14,675 bases of DNA from contig JBBSHY010000022.1 of the NCBI GenBank assembly GCA_038232415.1, positions 1 through 14,675 of the forward strand, given 5' to 3'. The notes beneath the pieces were generated by a model, which was not told the origin of the DNA, ran no database searches, and worked only from the letters and a program-made list of their open reading frames with translations. This DNA comes from JBBRXZ01 sp038232415 (GTDB taxonomy: Bacteria; Patescibacteriota; Saccharimonadia; Saccharimonadales; UBA4665). This document shows, piece after piece, positions 1 through 5,517 of the stretch; positions within the stretch are counted from its first letter, which is position 1; the number at the start of each line of letters is the position of its first letter. Made by a program: the position numbers and the translations under genes.

Positions 1-2
1 AC

Positions 3-125
3 TGCCTTGACTACAACTTCTATCGTCCGCACAGTGCCTTGAGCATGATGACTCCAATTGAATACTTGCAAAGCCTTGACGGCTTTGCGCATGCTACAGT
101 AAACACAAGTGTGCTAGATGTTTAG
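3..125 (+). CDS. 3' end of an IS transposase (rve integrase core, IS3/IS481-like), 5' end outside window
   Basis: Reading from base 3 gives about 40 codons to a TAG stop at 123-125. They contain YNFYRPHSALSMMTPIEYL, the classic C-terminal signature of DDE integrase-core transposases (YNxxRPHxALxxxTPxEY), found in IS3- and IS481-type insertion sequences. The catalytic D,D and most of the core lie to the left of the window, so only the family can be named. The last 15 or so residues after the signature are not distinctive. The stop codon shares its G with the GTG of the next ORF (125-127), so the element's end lies at or inside that ORF. I cannot identify its terminal inverted repeat. Confidence 0.8.
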   Translation, partial: CLDYNFYRPHSALSMMTPIEYLQSLDGFAHATVNTSVLDV

Positions 126-523
126 TGGGTCGACCTTTCCAGAACAGACAGTACCTTAATGCTCCGGTTACGCCATCATACCTCAATGCCAAACCTCAAG
201 ACCTGGCCTTCCAAAAACCAACTGACGCTAATACCTTAAAACAGCGACATCATACACGTGTTTGGCGCACTGATTATGTATTGCCCGACGGAAGACCAAT
301 ATGGGTAGCTACTGCCAGTTTGGATGATGGGGTGAAATTTGCAGGCCCCGCTAAACTACCTACACATCATATCGATCCCAATATTGATGCTGAGCGTAGT
401 TTTATAGCTCAGTCGTTAGGTGTTCCGAGTGATTTAATTCAGGTTGTGAATTCACAGCTTGGCAGGAACGCCAGCGGCGACCCTTTTTATACTGATGGGA
501 AGGCCATTATTATAAACCTGTAG
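125..523 (+). CDS. LssY_C-domain protein, probably 5'-truncated
   Basis: A 132-aa ORF starting with GTG. Almost its whole length resembles the C-terminal half of the LssY_C domain (PF14067): NAPVTPSYLNAKPQDLAFQK near residues 13-32, then RHHTRVWRT, LPDGRPIWVATASLDDGV and THHIDPNIDAERSFI. The family function is not established; the domain often follows membrane PAP2 or DedA-like modules. Here no membrane segment or N-terminal half is present. The ORF opens exactly where the transposase stops (the shared base is 125), and no Shine-Dalgarno sequence precedes the GTG. I infer that an IS insertion or deletion removed the 5' part. The remaining reading frame is intact, so the product may or may not be expressed. 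It converges on the DUF1232 gene with 34 bp between the stops. Confidence 0.72.
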   Translation: MGRPFQNRQYLNAPVTPSYLNAKPQDLAFQKPTDANTLKQRHHTRVWRTDYVLPDGRPIWVATASLDDGVKFAGPAKLPTHHIDPNIDAERSFIAQSLGVPSDLIQVVNSQLGRNASGDPFYTDGKAIIINL

Positions 524-547
524 TAAGTACATCAAAGCTGACAGAAA

Positions 548-566
548 GGTCGGTAATTTAACGACC
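548..566. terminator. Weak bidirectional hairpin between convergent genes
   Basis: GGTCG (548-552) pairs with CGACC (562-566) around a 9-nt AT-rich loop. It sits between the LssY_C stop and the end of the DUF1232 gene, whose stop codon lies in the loop. There is no proper T-run on either side (only TTT on the minus strand), so termination is a guess from position and symmetry. Confidence 0.3.
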
Positions 567-944
567 GGTTAGCTTCAAAATAATATTCAGTGAGGAAGTT
601 GGTCCAGCCCAGAGTTCTTTGACGACTTCCACGTCTACGCTTTTAACTATTCGTCGAAGCACCAACGTGACAATAATAGCATCATCCAACTGACCAGCCA
701 CAGGAATAAAATCTGGTATCAGGTCAATTGGAAGAGCTAAGTAACCAATCAGAAGAATAAGCTTGAATCTATACCGTTTTGGCGTACGGGAATCCTGTAA
801 GAGCCGCTTGAACAGGATTATACAGTCGGGAATAAAACCGCCAATTGCCCGGGCGTGGGTACGCTTACCGGCTACAAACAGTCCTGCTACAAAAACAACA
901 TAAAGCCCTAAAAATATTGCCAAGACCAGGAGGAGTACTTTCAT
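558..944 (-). CDS. DUF1232 (YkvA-like) small membrane protein
   Basis: A 128-aa protein with a hydrophobic N-terminal segment (about residues 2-25), a basic central stretch and a second hydrophobic region carrying YLALPIDLIPDFIPVAGQLD, the hallmark of DUF1232 (PF06803; usual form LLPIDLIPDxIPxxGxLDD). The biochemical role of DUF1232 proteins is unknown. They are small membrane proteins often found beside transport or stress genes. The ATG (942-944) has no Shine-Dalgarno sequence. CATAAT, a -10-like hexamer on the minus strand, lies 7 nt upstream (952-957), so the mRNA may begin at the ATG. A strong terminator at 1046-1080 separates the gene from the CDF genes upstream, so it is probably a separate transcription unit. 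Confidence 0.8.
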   Translation of the reverse strand: MKVLLLVLAIFLGLYVVFVAGLFVAGKRTHARAIGGFIPDCIILFKRLLQDSRTPKRYRFKLILLIGYLALPIDLIPDFIPVAGQLDDAIIVTLVLRRIVKSVDVEVVKELWAGPTSSLNIILKLTGR

Positions 945-996
945 GGCTTATATTATGCCTGAACAGCCCAATTTAGGAGCTATGAGAGGCCCAATT

Positions 997-1017
997 TGGC
1001 GGGAAAGGGATTTGAAT
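997..1017 (-). other. tRNA 3'-end-like remnant, possible attachment-site relic
   Basis: Read on the minus strand, this stretch is GATTCAAATCCCTTTCCCGCC followed by A. It has a T-loop-like TTCAAAT, a C-rich 3' arm and a terminal GCCA, like the last third of a tRNA. The 5' part of a T-stem does not pair (GTTGA against CCCTT) and no 5' acceptor strand exists, so it is not a functional tRNA. Integrating elements commonly leave copies of tRNA 3' ends. The similarity to the tRNA-Gln end at 3344-3370 is partial (TGGC, GGGA, AGGGATT, GAA in order, with a 3-nt length difference). Confidence 0.3.
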
Positions 1018-1045
1018 CAACTTACCTCTGTTAAGGAGTATTTAC

Positions 1046-1080
1046 AAAAAGAAAAAGACCGTTGCATAGCAATACGGTCT
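1046..1080 (-). terminator. Rho-independent terminator for the CDF gene pair
   Basis: On the minus strand AGACCGT (1074-1080) pairs with ACGGTCT (1056-1062). An inner GCA/TGC pairing closes a short loop, and TTTTCTTTTT (1046-1055) follows. This is a textbook intrinsic terminator, about 105 nt beyond the stop of the downstream CDF gene, and it separates that unit from the DUF1232 gene. Confidence 0.85.
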
Positions 1081-1099
1081 ATCTCTGTTAAGTAGCTAC

Positions 1100-1131
1100 T
1101 GGCTGAGTATCGTAGACAATGTTAGAACCAT
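1100..1131 (+). repeat. 32-bp direct repeat, copy 1
   Basis: The string from TGGCTGAGTATCGTAGACAA through GAACCAT matches bases 1926-1957 at 30 of 32 positions, in the same orientation, 826 bp away. This copy lies between the terminator at 1046-1080 and the stop of the His-rich CDF gene. No internal palindrome or known motif was recognised. Confidence 0.85.
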
Positions 1132-1186
1132 TTTGGTTGGCTCAGCGCAAAACCTGAATTCTGAAACCACGATCTGAATCGTAGCT

Positions 1187-1855
1187 TTAGGAGCTCCGTA
1201 TGGTTTTGAAGGAGTCCCAGCTCGACTTAAGTATTAACATAGTAATGACTAAACCGATAATGGGGTCAGCAATTGGTAGGCCGGCCGCAATGAGTAAAGT
1301 GCTCAAAATAATCCCACCACTTACAATACCATCGGCCCGAGCATGATTGCCATCGGCTATGAGGGCAGGGCTGTCTAATTTTCTGCCAGCTCGCCATCTA
1401 ATAATTGCTGCCGCTTCATTTCCAATGACGCCCACAATACCAGCTATCAGGAGTGCTACTAAATGCGTAGGAGTATGAGGGTGTATAAACTTATCTATAA
1501 CTTGTTGCAAAGCAATGAGAGCACTTATCAAAATGACTCCCACGATGCAGTAGCCAGCCCACTTCTCACCCTTTTTACTTTGTAAAAAGAAGGCCAAGCC
1601 TAAAGGAATAGCAGTAAACGAGTCGCCAGCGTTGTGTATGACATCAGTTAATAGGGCGACGCTGTGGCTCTTACTAAAAATCAAAAACTGCAGCAAGGAA
1701 GCAACAAATAATATTGCAAAGCTAATGCTTACAGCACGAACGCCCTCTCGTGAGCGCAAAATAGAAGGGTCAACTAATCCGTGAGTGTGGCCATGGCTTT
1801 CGCCATGAGAGTGAGAATGCTCGTGTTCGTGATGATTATGTTGGTGCTCTGACAT
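1187..1855 (-). CDS. CDF-family metal exporter with His-rich N-terminus, no C-terminal domain
   Basis: A 222-aa cation diffusion facilitator expected to export divalent metal (probably Zn2+) from the cytoplasm in exchange for protons. Residues 4-25 contain 11 histidines, a typical cytosolic metal-binding or sensing tail. About six membrane segments follow, from residue 40 to 212. The transport site is visible as HxxxD in TM2 (H74, D78) and HxxxD in TM5 (H171, D175), the arrangement of zinc CDFs. The protein stops right after TM6, so it lacks the usual cytoplasmic C-terminal dimerisation domain of about 80 residues. The frame ends cleanly, and CTD-less CDFs are known. The start is the ATG at 1853-1855. 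No Shine-Dalgarno sequence is present, but TATACT (minus strand, 1862-1867) lies 6 nt upstream, suggesting a leaderless mRNA. The second CDF gene lies 130 bp upstream on the same strand. Confidence 0.88.
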   Translation of the reverse strand: MSEHQHNHHEHEHSHSHGESHGHTHGLVDPSILRSREGVRAVSISFAILFVASLLQFLIFSKSHSVALLTDVIHNAGDSFTAIPLGLAFFLQSKKGEKWAGYCIVGVILISALIALQQVIDKFIHPHTPTHLVALLIAGIVGVIGNEAAAIIRWRAGRKLDSPALIADGNHARADGIVSGGIILSTLLIAAGLPIADPIIGLVITMLILKSSWDSFKTIRSS

Positions 1856-1861
1856 CTGTTA

Positions 1862-1867
1862 AGTATA
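1862..1867 (-). promoter_or_regulatory. -10 box (TATACT) 6 nt before the His-rich CDF start codon
   Basis: The minus strand reads TATACT-TAACAG-ATG. With a normal 6-7 nt distance from -10 to start point, transcription would begin at or next to the ATG. No convincing -35 is seen at 17 nt (GGGACG region). Confidence 0.5.
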
Positions 1868-1925
1868 ACAAAGAAGGTTCTAGCGTCCCATTTAGTTGGC
1901 TTACTTCTACAGGTGTAAAAAGTGT

Positions 1926-1957
1926 TGGTTGAGTATCGTAGACAATGTTTGAACCAT
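1926..1957 (+). repeat. 32-bp direct repeat, copy 2
   Basis: This is the second copy of the repeat at 1100-1131, differing at two positions (C/T at repeat position 4; A/T just before GAACCAT). It lies in the 130-bp gap between the two CDF genes, downstream of the second one's stop, so the two copies bracket the His-rich CDF gene. Confidence 0.85.
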
Positions 1958-1963
1958 ATTGTT

Positions 1964-1985
1964 ACCAACGGGTGTGCCCGTAGGT
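1964..1985 (-). terminator. Hairpin abutting the stop codon of the second CDF gene
   Basis: ACCAACGGG pairs with CCCGTAGGT around a TGTG loop (8 of 9 pairs, one A-A mismatch). It starts at the base next to the TAA stop (1986-1988). There is no T-run, so it may be a mRNA 3'-end or processing structure rather than a true intrinsic terminator. Confidence 0.4.
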
Positions 1986-2627
1986 TTAAATAGTCATATC
2001 GCTATTTGAACGAAGTGAGTAAAAGACATCTTTTAGCAACTTCAGTGCGTTAAAACCGATAAACAGGCCAATAAAAACTCCTAATGCGGAATCAAGCCAG
2101 TAAAATCTTCCCGTAAAATAAATTATCCCTCCAGATATTGCAACAGCGGCTGATGCTACACCATCTGCGACAGTATCTAATAGCACTGAACGCATATGCA
2201 AATCCTCTTTACCCGCATCTTTACCTAAGATAACTGCACCTATCGCCATAAAGATAGCAGCAATCACGCTTACTATAAGCACCGGTAAGCCTTCAATATG
2301 AGGTGTGTGGTTTGTTAGACGATTTATACCTTCGAATATGACGATTGTGGTAACAATAAGTAAGACGAGTGCATTGATAAGAGCAACATATGTTGTGGCT
2401 TTCGGGTGGCCATGGGGATGTTTGCTTAGCTGTATAGCCATGATGCCTAGCAATACTGCTACTGAATCAGCGGCAAAGTCCCCACCAGCAGCCAGAACAC
2501 CTAGTGAATGGGATGCGAAGCCCACTACCACTAGACCTGTAATCATGATGAGATTTAAGCCTAAAACTATCCCAAGTCGCCTTTGCTGAGAAATTTTAGC
2601 AGTTATAGCATTGGAGGTCGTTGTCAT
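1986..2627 (-). CDS. CDF-family cation transporter, DxxxD type, no C-terminal domain
   Basis: A 213-aa cation diffusion facilitator with about six membrane segments. TM2 carries DFAAD (D50, D54) and TM5 DTVAD (D151, D155), so all four primary-site positions are Asp. The His-rich neighbour has His/Asp. In known CDFs, DxxxD signatures go with Fe/Zn or Mn transporters, so the substrate probably differs from the neighbour's, although specificity cannot be fixed from sequence. KHPHGHPKAT between TM2 and TM3 is the typical CDF cytoplasmic loop. The protein ends after TM6 and lacks the C-terminal cytoplasmic domain. The start is the ATG at 2625-2627 without a clear Shine-Dalgarno sequence. The 100-bp upstream gap holds a palindrome-rich promoter candidate. 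Confidence 0.88.
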   Translation of the reverse strand: MTTTSNAITAKISQQRRLGIVLGLNLIMITGLVVVGFASHSLGVLAAGGDFAADSVAVLLGIMAIQLSKHPHGHPKATTYVALINALVLLIVTTIVIFEGINRLTNHTPHIEGLPVLIVSVIAAIFMAIGAVILGKDAGKEDLHMRSVLLDTVADGVASAAVAISGGIIYFTGRFYWLDSALGVFIGLFIGFNALKLLKDVFYSLRSNSDMTI

Positions 2628-2641
2628 GTTGAACTAAGTTT

Positions 2642-2673
2642 ACAATAGGTTCGAACGTTCCACATGGTCTCAA
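2642..2673 (-). promoter_or_regulatory. Candidate promoter/operator of the DxxxD CDF gene (20-bp spacer)
   Basis: The minus strand has TTGAGA (2668-2673) and TATTGT (2642-2647) separated by 20 bp. The spacer contains two overlapping 8-bp perfect palindromes, GTTCGAAC (2649-2656) and GAACGTTC (2653-2660). A spacer of 19-20 bp with a central dyad is typical of promoters controlled by MerR-family metal sensors. No regulator gene is seen nearby, so this is suggestive only. Confidence 0.3.
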
Positions 2674-2727
2674 GTTACTAACAGATACAAAAAGTCTGGC
2701 TGAGCGTGTCGGTCTGGAACGCAAAAA

Positions 2728-3309
2728 TTACTTTTTCTTAAGATCGGCGAGCTCAGCTTCAAGCTCTTTCTTGCGCAAACCTAGATTTTCAACCATTTTA
2801 TCTCGGCAATCGTTCCATCCCTGACTATAAATTCTCAGTGATGGTGAGATTGTCTTGCCGGTCAGCCTATCTGCCATAGGCCCAAAGGCCGTGTATAGAT
2901 TATACTTAGCTGACTCCTGTGCTCGTTTCGCTATCTCGTGAATAGAGCCACTCTTATAATTTCTATGAACTAGACTGTTTCTTAATTTTGCCGCCTCACA
3001 AAGAATTTTATACATCTCCTCATCGTAGCTTACGAAATAGTAGTATCGGATCAAGTGGCTTACATTTGCACCTAGCATTTCAGAATTAATGCTAATTTTC
3101 TGTTTTTCAGAGATGAATCTTAATGAATGCGGCAAAAAGAACTCCTCAATAAAACTCCACGACATCAATGCTGACTTCAAGTATTCTTTATTTTTATACG
3201 ACTTAGTGGAAATATCTATTAGTTGTAACTCGAAGTAATTAGCCACGTCGATTGACGCCTTAGATGGCTTGGGTGGATTCTTCGCGGCTGGCGATTCATC
3301 ATTATTCAT
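2728..3309 (-). CDS. HEPN-domain protein, putative RNase or nucleic-acid-associated
   Basis: A 193-aa soluble, helical protein. KLRNSLVHR (R110 to H115) matches the Rx4-6H active-site motif of HEPN domains, many of which are metal-independent RNases in toxin-antitoxin, abortive-infection and CRISPR systems. Residues 1-18 are polar and Pro/Lys-rich. The helical body spans about 20-150. The C-terminus (about 170-193) is a Lys/Glu-rich helix, probably a short coiled coil. I chose the ATG at 3307-3309; a Shine-Dalgarno sequence AGGAGA lies 15 nt upstream. The in-frame ATG at 3339 would lie on top of that sequence and almost touch the tRNA. The tRNA-Gln gene ends 34 bp upstream on the same strand with no terminator between, so the two may be co-transcribed. 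No antitoxin-like partner (MNT nucleotidyltransferase) is visible. It could instead be a non-catalytic HEPN protein. Confidence 0.65.
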   Translation of the reverse strand: MNNDESPAAKNPPKPSKASIDVANYFELQLIDISTKSYKNKEYLKSALMSWSFIEEFFLPHSLRFISEKQKISINSEMLGANVSHLIRYYYFVSYDEEMYKILCEAAKLRNSLVHRNYKSGSIHEIAKRAQESAKYNLYTAFGPMADRLTGKTISPSLRIYSQGWNDCRDKMVENLGLRKKELEAELADLKKK

Positions 3310-3343
3310 AGTACGCCCCGTAGGTCTCCTTTGATGCAATACT

Positions 3344-3417
3344 TGGCTGGGGATGAGGGATTCGAACCCCCGATCGCGGAACCAGAATCCGCTGCCTTAC
3401 CACTTGGCCAATCCCCA
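3344..3417 (-). tRNA. tRNA-Gln (anticodon CUG), CCA encoded
   Basis: The minus strand folds as a complete cloverleaf. The acceptor TGGGGAT pairs with ATCCCCA, with discriminator G at 3347 and an encoded CCA at 3344-3346. The D-arm includes GGCCAAGTGGTAAGGC. The anticodon stem GCGGA/TCCGC holds loop TTCTGGT, giving anticodon CTG. The T-arm is GGGGG-TTCGAAT-CCCTC, where a G-T pair is allowed. A U1-A72 pair and the CUG anticodon are normal for glutamine tRNA. It stands at the boundary between the AT-rich left region and the GC-richer core. Confidence 0.95.
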
Positions 3418-3440
3418 TAATACCGGTGTTACAGGGGTTG

Positions 3441-3469
3441 ATTATAACGAAACTTATCTGCGCTGGCTA
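3441..3469 (-). promoter_or_regulatory. Promoter of the tRNA-Gln transcript
   Basis: The minus strand has TAGCCA (3464-3469, 4/6 to TTGACA), a 17-bp spacer and a perfect TATAAT (3441-3446), about 24 nt before the mature tRNA 5' end. Confidence 0.7.
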
Positions 3470-3488
3470 GGTACGAGAAGAATAAAGT

Positions 3489-4187
3489 CTATCTGAAACG
3501 TCTGATAACAACGTAAGTGGTGAGAGCAATTATTATTGCCAGCGCGGCAATGGATGCCAAATTGGCTCGCCAAACAGTGAAGCTTTTATTAACGAAACCA
3601 TCAACACCGTCGTAACGATAATCTATTGTTAAGTTATAACGGCTGAACGGTGCCCAAGAGGGCGGTTTTGACTTATGAAGATAGGCATATACGTTTCGGC
3701 TAAGTTCAGGTAGGATTATGTTAGAATCTTCGTTAATTGCACCCTGGCTAATTACGGTATTGTTTCTACCGGTAAGCTTTACTAAGCCGCGGGGGGTAAG
3801 ATGAACATTTCCGGCATTGTGAAAGCTGAGCACGGCCTTGGTTGGAAAGTTAAGAAAGTTGCCGTTTAATTTAATGTTATTAAGCCTCATATCATAGTGT
3901 TCGCCGCCGGTTTTGGTAGCCAATACAAGTGATGTAACAGTTTGTTTCAAAGCGATGGCATTACCTTGGGTATCTTGTGAGGGCTGAGTGTTGATAAGCA
4001 GTGCCCCGTAATGTCCGCCCGGCCGAAGAGAATTATCATTACGGATCCTGCCGGCCACTCCGGTCTTTTCCTGCGGCTGCAGGATGACCTGCTGCTTATC
4101 TAAGCTGAGCCAAGTCGCTAAACCGTACTTACTTATTAGCTTATTAGCTGCTCCATTAAATAATAGTCCGCATACTACCGTTAACAA
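3489..4187 (-). CDS. Membrane-anchored surface protein, beta-sandwich ectodomain; 5' end uncertain, probably truncated
   Basis: A 232-aa ORF with a long polar, Asn/Gly-rich ectodomain and one C-terminal membrane helix (about 208-226) followed by a basic RRFR tail. This is the topology of an exported single-pass protein. IRNDNSLRPGGHYGALLI near residues 48-65 resembles the second half of DUF916/WxL-type cell-surface proteins common in CPR and Gram-positive bacteria (consensus like PGGHYGA). The expected first Ig-like half and a clear signal peptide are missing. The only start is TTG (4185-4187), giving a weakly hydrophobic N-terminus (LLTVVCGLLFNGAA). The frame stays open upstream through the metK leader on the opposite strand. 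I infer loss of the 5' portion at the junction with the metK promoter, or a misjudged start. It is divergent from metK and upstream of tRNA-Gln on the same strand. Confidence 0.6.
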   Translation of the reverse strand: MLTVVCGLLFNGAANKLISKYGLATWLSLDKQQVILQPQEKTGVAGRIRNDNSLRPGGHYGALLINTQPSQDTQGNAIALKQTVTSLVLATKTGGEHYDMRLNNIKLNGNFLNFPTKAVLSFHNAGNVHLTPRGLVKLTGRNNTVISQGAINEDSNIILPELSRNVYAYLHKSKPPSWAPFSRYNLTIDYRYDGVDGFVNKSFTVWRANLASIAALAIIIALTTYVVIRRFR

Positions 4188-4188
4188 G

Positions 4189-4217
4189 TTTAATCTGTGA
4201 CAGGCATGTGCTATAGT
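4189..4217 (+). promoter_or_regulatory. metK promoter with extended -10
   Basis: TGCTATAGT (4209-4217) is an extended -10 (TG-n-TATAGT). The hexamer 17 nt upstream (TTTAAT, 4189-4194) is a weak -35. The predicted start is near 4224, just before the riboswitch aptamer. Confidence 0.65.
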
Positions 4218-4234
4218 GGAAACATTAACAATTT

Positions 4235-4384
4235 GAGTATAAAGAGCGCAGCGAGAGACCTAGCTCCGTGACCTGCCAGCAGCCTGCCATGTTAAGTGGT
4301 GTTGGTGCTCCATCTAGTCCCGTATAACGGGGAAGATATTGCAGCAGTATCCTTTCTCCGAATAATACGAAGAAAGGATTTTTT
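4235..4384 (+). promoter_or_regulatory. SAM riboswitch (SAM-I/SAM-IV clan) controlling metK
   Basis: The region aligns by eye with the SAM-I core. P2a is GCAG (4248-4251) with CTGC (4273-4276). P2b is GAG (4255-4257) with CTC (4264-4266), closing the loop ACCTAG. K-turn-like GCGA/CGTGA strands lie between P2a and P2b. CAGCAGCC (4277-4284), a P3 arm (about 4283-4305) and GGTGCTCCATC (4304-4314) follow. The P2 loop CTAG could pair with CTAG at 4314-4317, where the clan's pseudoknot is expected. A 3' hairpin CCCGT-ATA-ACGGG (4319-4331) follows. P1 could not be resolved with confidence. The expression platform offers two exclusive states: the terminator hairpin at 4349-4384, or GGGGAAGATA (about 4329-4338) paired with TATCCTTTCTC (4348-4358). 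Bound SAM is expected to favour termination and shut off SAM synthetase. Closest known classes are SAM-I, SAM-IV and the SAM-I/IV variant. Confidence 0.85.
4349..4384 (+). terminator. Riboswitch terminator overlapping the metK ribosome binding site
   Basis: ATCCTTTCT (4349-4357) pairs perfectly with AGAAAGGAT (4371-4379) over a 13-nt loop. A run of T's (4379-4384) follows and ends at the ATG (4385). The 3' arm contains AGAAAGGA, the metK Shine-Dalgarno sequence, so the same hairpin can stop transcription and mask translation. Confidence 0.85.
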
Positions 4385-5515
4385 ATGCCGAACGGAATAA
4401 ATGCAGCCCAATATTTCACCAGTGAGTCTGTTTGTGCCGGCCATCCGGACAAAATTTGCGATGCCATAAGTGATGCCATAGTTGACGCGGCACTGGCCCA
4501 GGATCCGGCATCGAGGACCGGTATAGAAACCGTGGCCGGAGCTAACCGGATAGCATTGTTTGGTGAGATTAAAACCCAGGCTGAGCTCAACTTTGAGCTT
4601 ATTGTGCGTGAAAAAGTAGGGCAGCTCGGTTACACTGTGCCGGCGTGGAGCTTTAGCGATGAATCGGAATTCAGCAACGATGTGCACCGGCAATCGCCGG
4701 AGATCTCTATGGGCGTTGACCAGGATGGGGCCGGTGATCAGGGGATGATGTTTGGGTTCGCCTGCAACGAAACGCCGGAACTTATGCCGATGCCAATCGC
4801 CATCGCGCACGCTTTAGCTGAACGGATTGATAAAGCCCGCGAAACTCACGAATTAGCCTGGTTAAGGCCGGATGGCAAGGCCCAGGTAACAGTACGTTAC
4901 CAGGATGCCCGCCCTGTCGGTATAGAAAAACTTGTGCTGGCGGTCGCCCATGACGAGGAAACAACAGCTGAGCAGGTCCGTTCAGATGCCATTAAGACCA
5001 TAATTGCACCCGTCCTGGAACGCTATACATTTGCTATGCCGTCAGACGAAAACATTACTATAAATGGTACTGGTCTGTGGCACATTCCGGGCCCGGAGAG
5101 TGACGCCGGACTTACCGGCCGTAAGATTGTGGTCGACACATATGGCGGTTATGCCAGAGTAGGCGGCGGTGCTTTTAGCGGCAAAGACCCCAGCAAAGTC
5201 GACCGCAGCGGCGCGTATGCTGCCCGCTATATAGCCAAAAATATTGTAGCTAAAGGCCTGGCCACCAAATGTGAAGTTGGCCTGGCTTATGTGATCGGCC
5301 AGCCAAGGCCGCTTATGCAGACTATTGATACATTTGGTACGGCTACTGTCGGCGATCAAGAGCTGCACTCCTTTAAAGACAAGCTGATTGATACTTCGGT
5401 CAAAGGTATAGTTGATACTCTTGATCTCCGCCGCCCGATTTATGCCCAAACCAGCGCTTACGGCCATTTTGGTAAACCCGATCTGCCCTGGGAGCAAGTA
5501 GAGGCTGCTAGTTAA
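4385..5515 (+). CDS. metK: S-adenosylmethionine synthase (MetK)
   Basis: A 376-aa methionine adenosyltransferase, near the usual 380-400. It makes S-adenosylmethionine from ATP and methionine in the cytoplasm. Visible motifs are FTSESVCAGHPDK (residues 11-23; His20 of the ATP site), DGAGDQGMMFGFA (114-126, the GDQG methionine/metal signature) and GGGAFSGKDPSKVDRS (around 245-260, the P-loop-like signature). A conserved C-terminus contains YGHFG. GAGDQG and KDPSKVD are intact, so it should be active. The start ATG follows AGAAAGGA at good spacing. Expression is predicted to be SAM-repressed through the leader riboswitch. The downstream membrane-protein gene begins 40 bp later and may be partly co-transcribed, although it has its own promoter candidate. 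Confidence 0.97.
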   Translation: MPNGINAAQYFTSESVCAGHPDKICDAISDAIVDAALAQDPASRTGIETVAGANRIALFGEIKTQAELNFELIVREKVGQLGYTVPAWSFSDESEFSNDVHRQSPEISMGVDQDGAGDQGMMFGFACNETPELMPMPIAIAHALAERIDKARETHELAWLRPDGKAQVTVRYQDARPVGIEKLVLAVAHDEETTAEQVRSDAIKTIIAPVLERYTFAMPSDENITINGTGLWHIPGPESDAGLTGRKIVVDTYGGYARVGGGAFSGKDPSKVDRSGAYAARYIAKNIVAKGLATKCEVGLAYVIGQPRPLMQTIDTFGTATVGDQELHSFKDKLIDTSVKGIVDTLDLRRPIYAQTSAYGHFGKPDLPWEQVEAAS

Positions 5516-5517
5516 AA

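Noticed and set aside
1104..1968. Minus-strand mini-ORFs in the two repeats (MVLTLSTILSQ and MVQTLSTILNQ)
   Set aside because: They are 11-16 codons, with no ribosome site and no support beyond the DNA repeat itself.
2649..2660. GGTTCGAAC as a tRNA T-arm
   Set aside because: The flanks do not form a T-stem, and no acceptor or anticodon arm is present. It is better explained as a palindromic operator candidate.
2690..2722. Degenerate third copy of the 32-bp repeat (GGCTGAG...GAAC) after the HEPN gene
   Set aside because: Only the ends match and the middle differs in sequence and length. It is indistinguishable from chance by eye.
4197..4202. GTGACA before metK as a -35
   Set aside because: It is only 9 nt from the extended -10, so it cannot serve that box.
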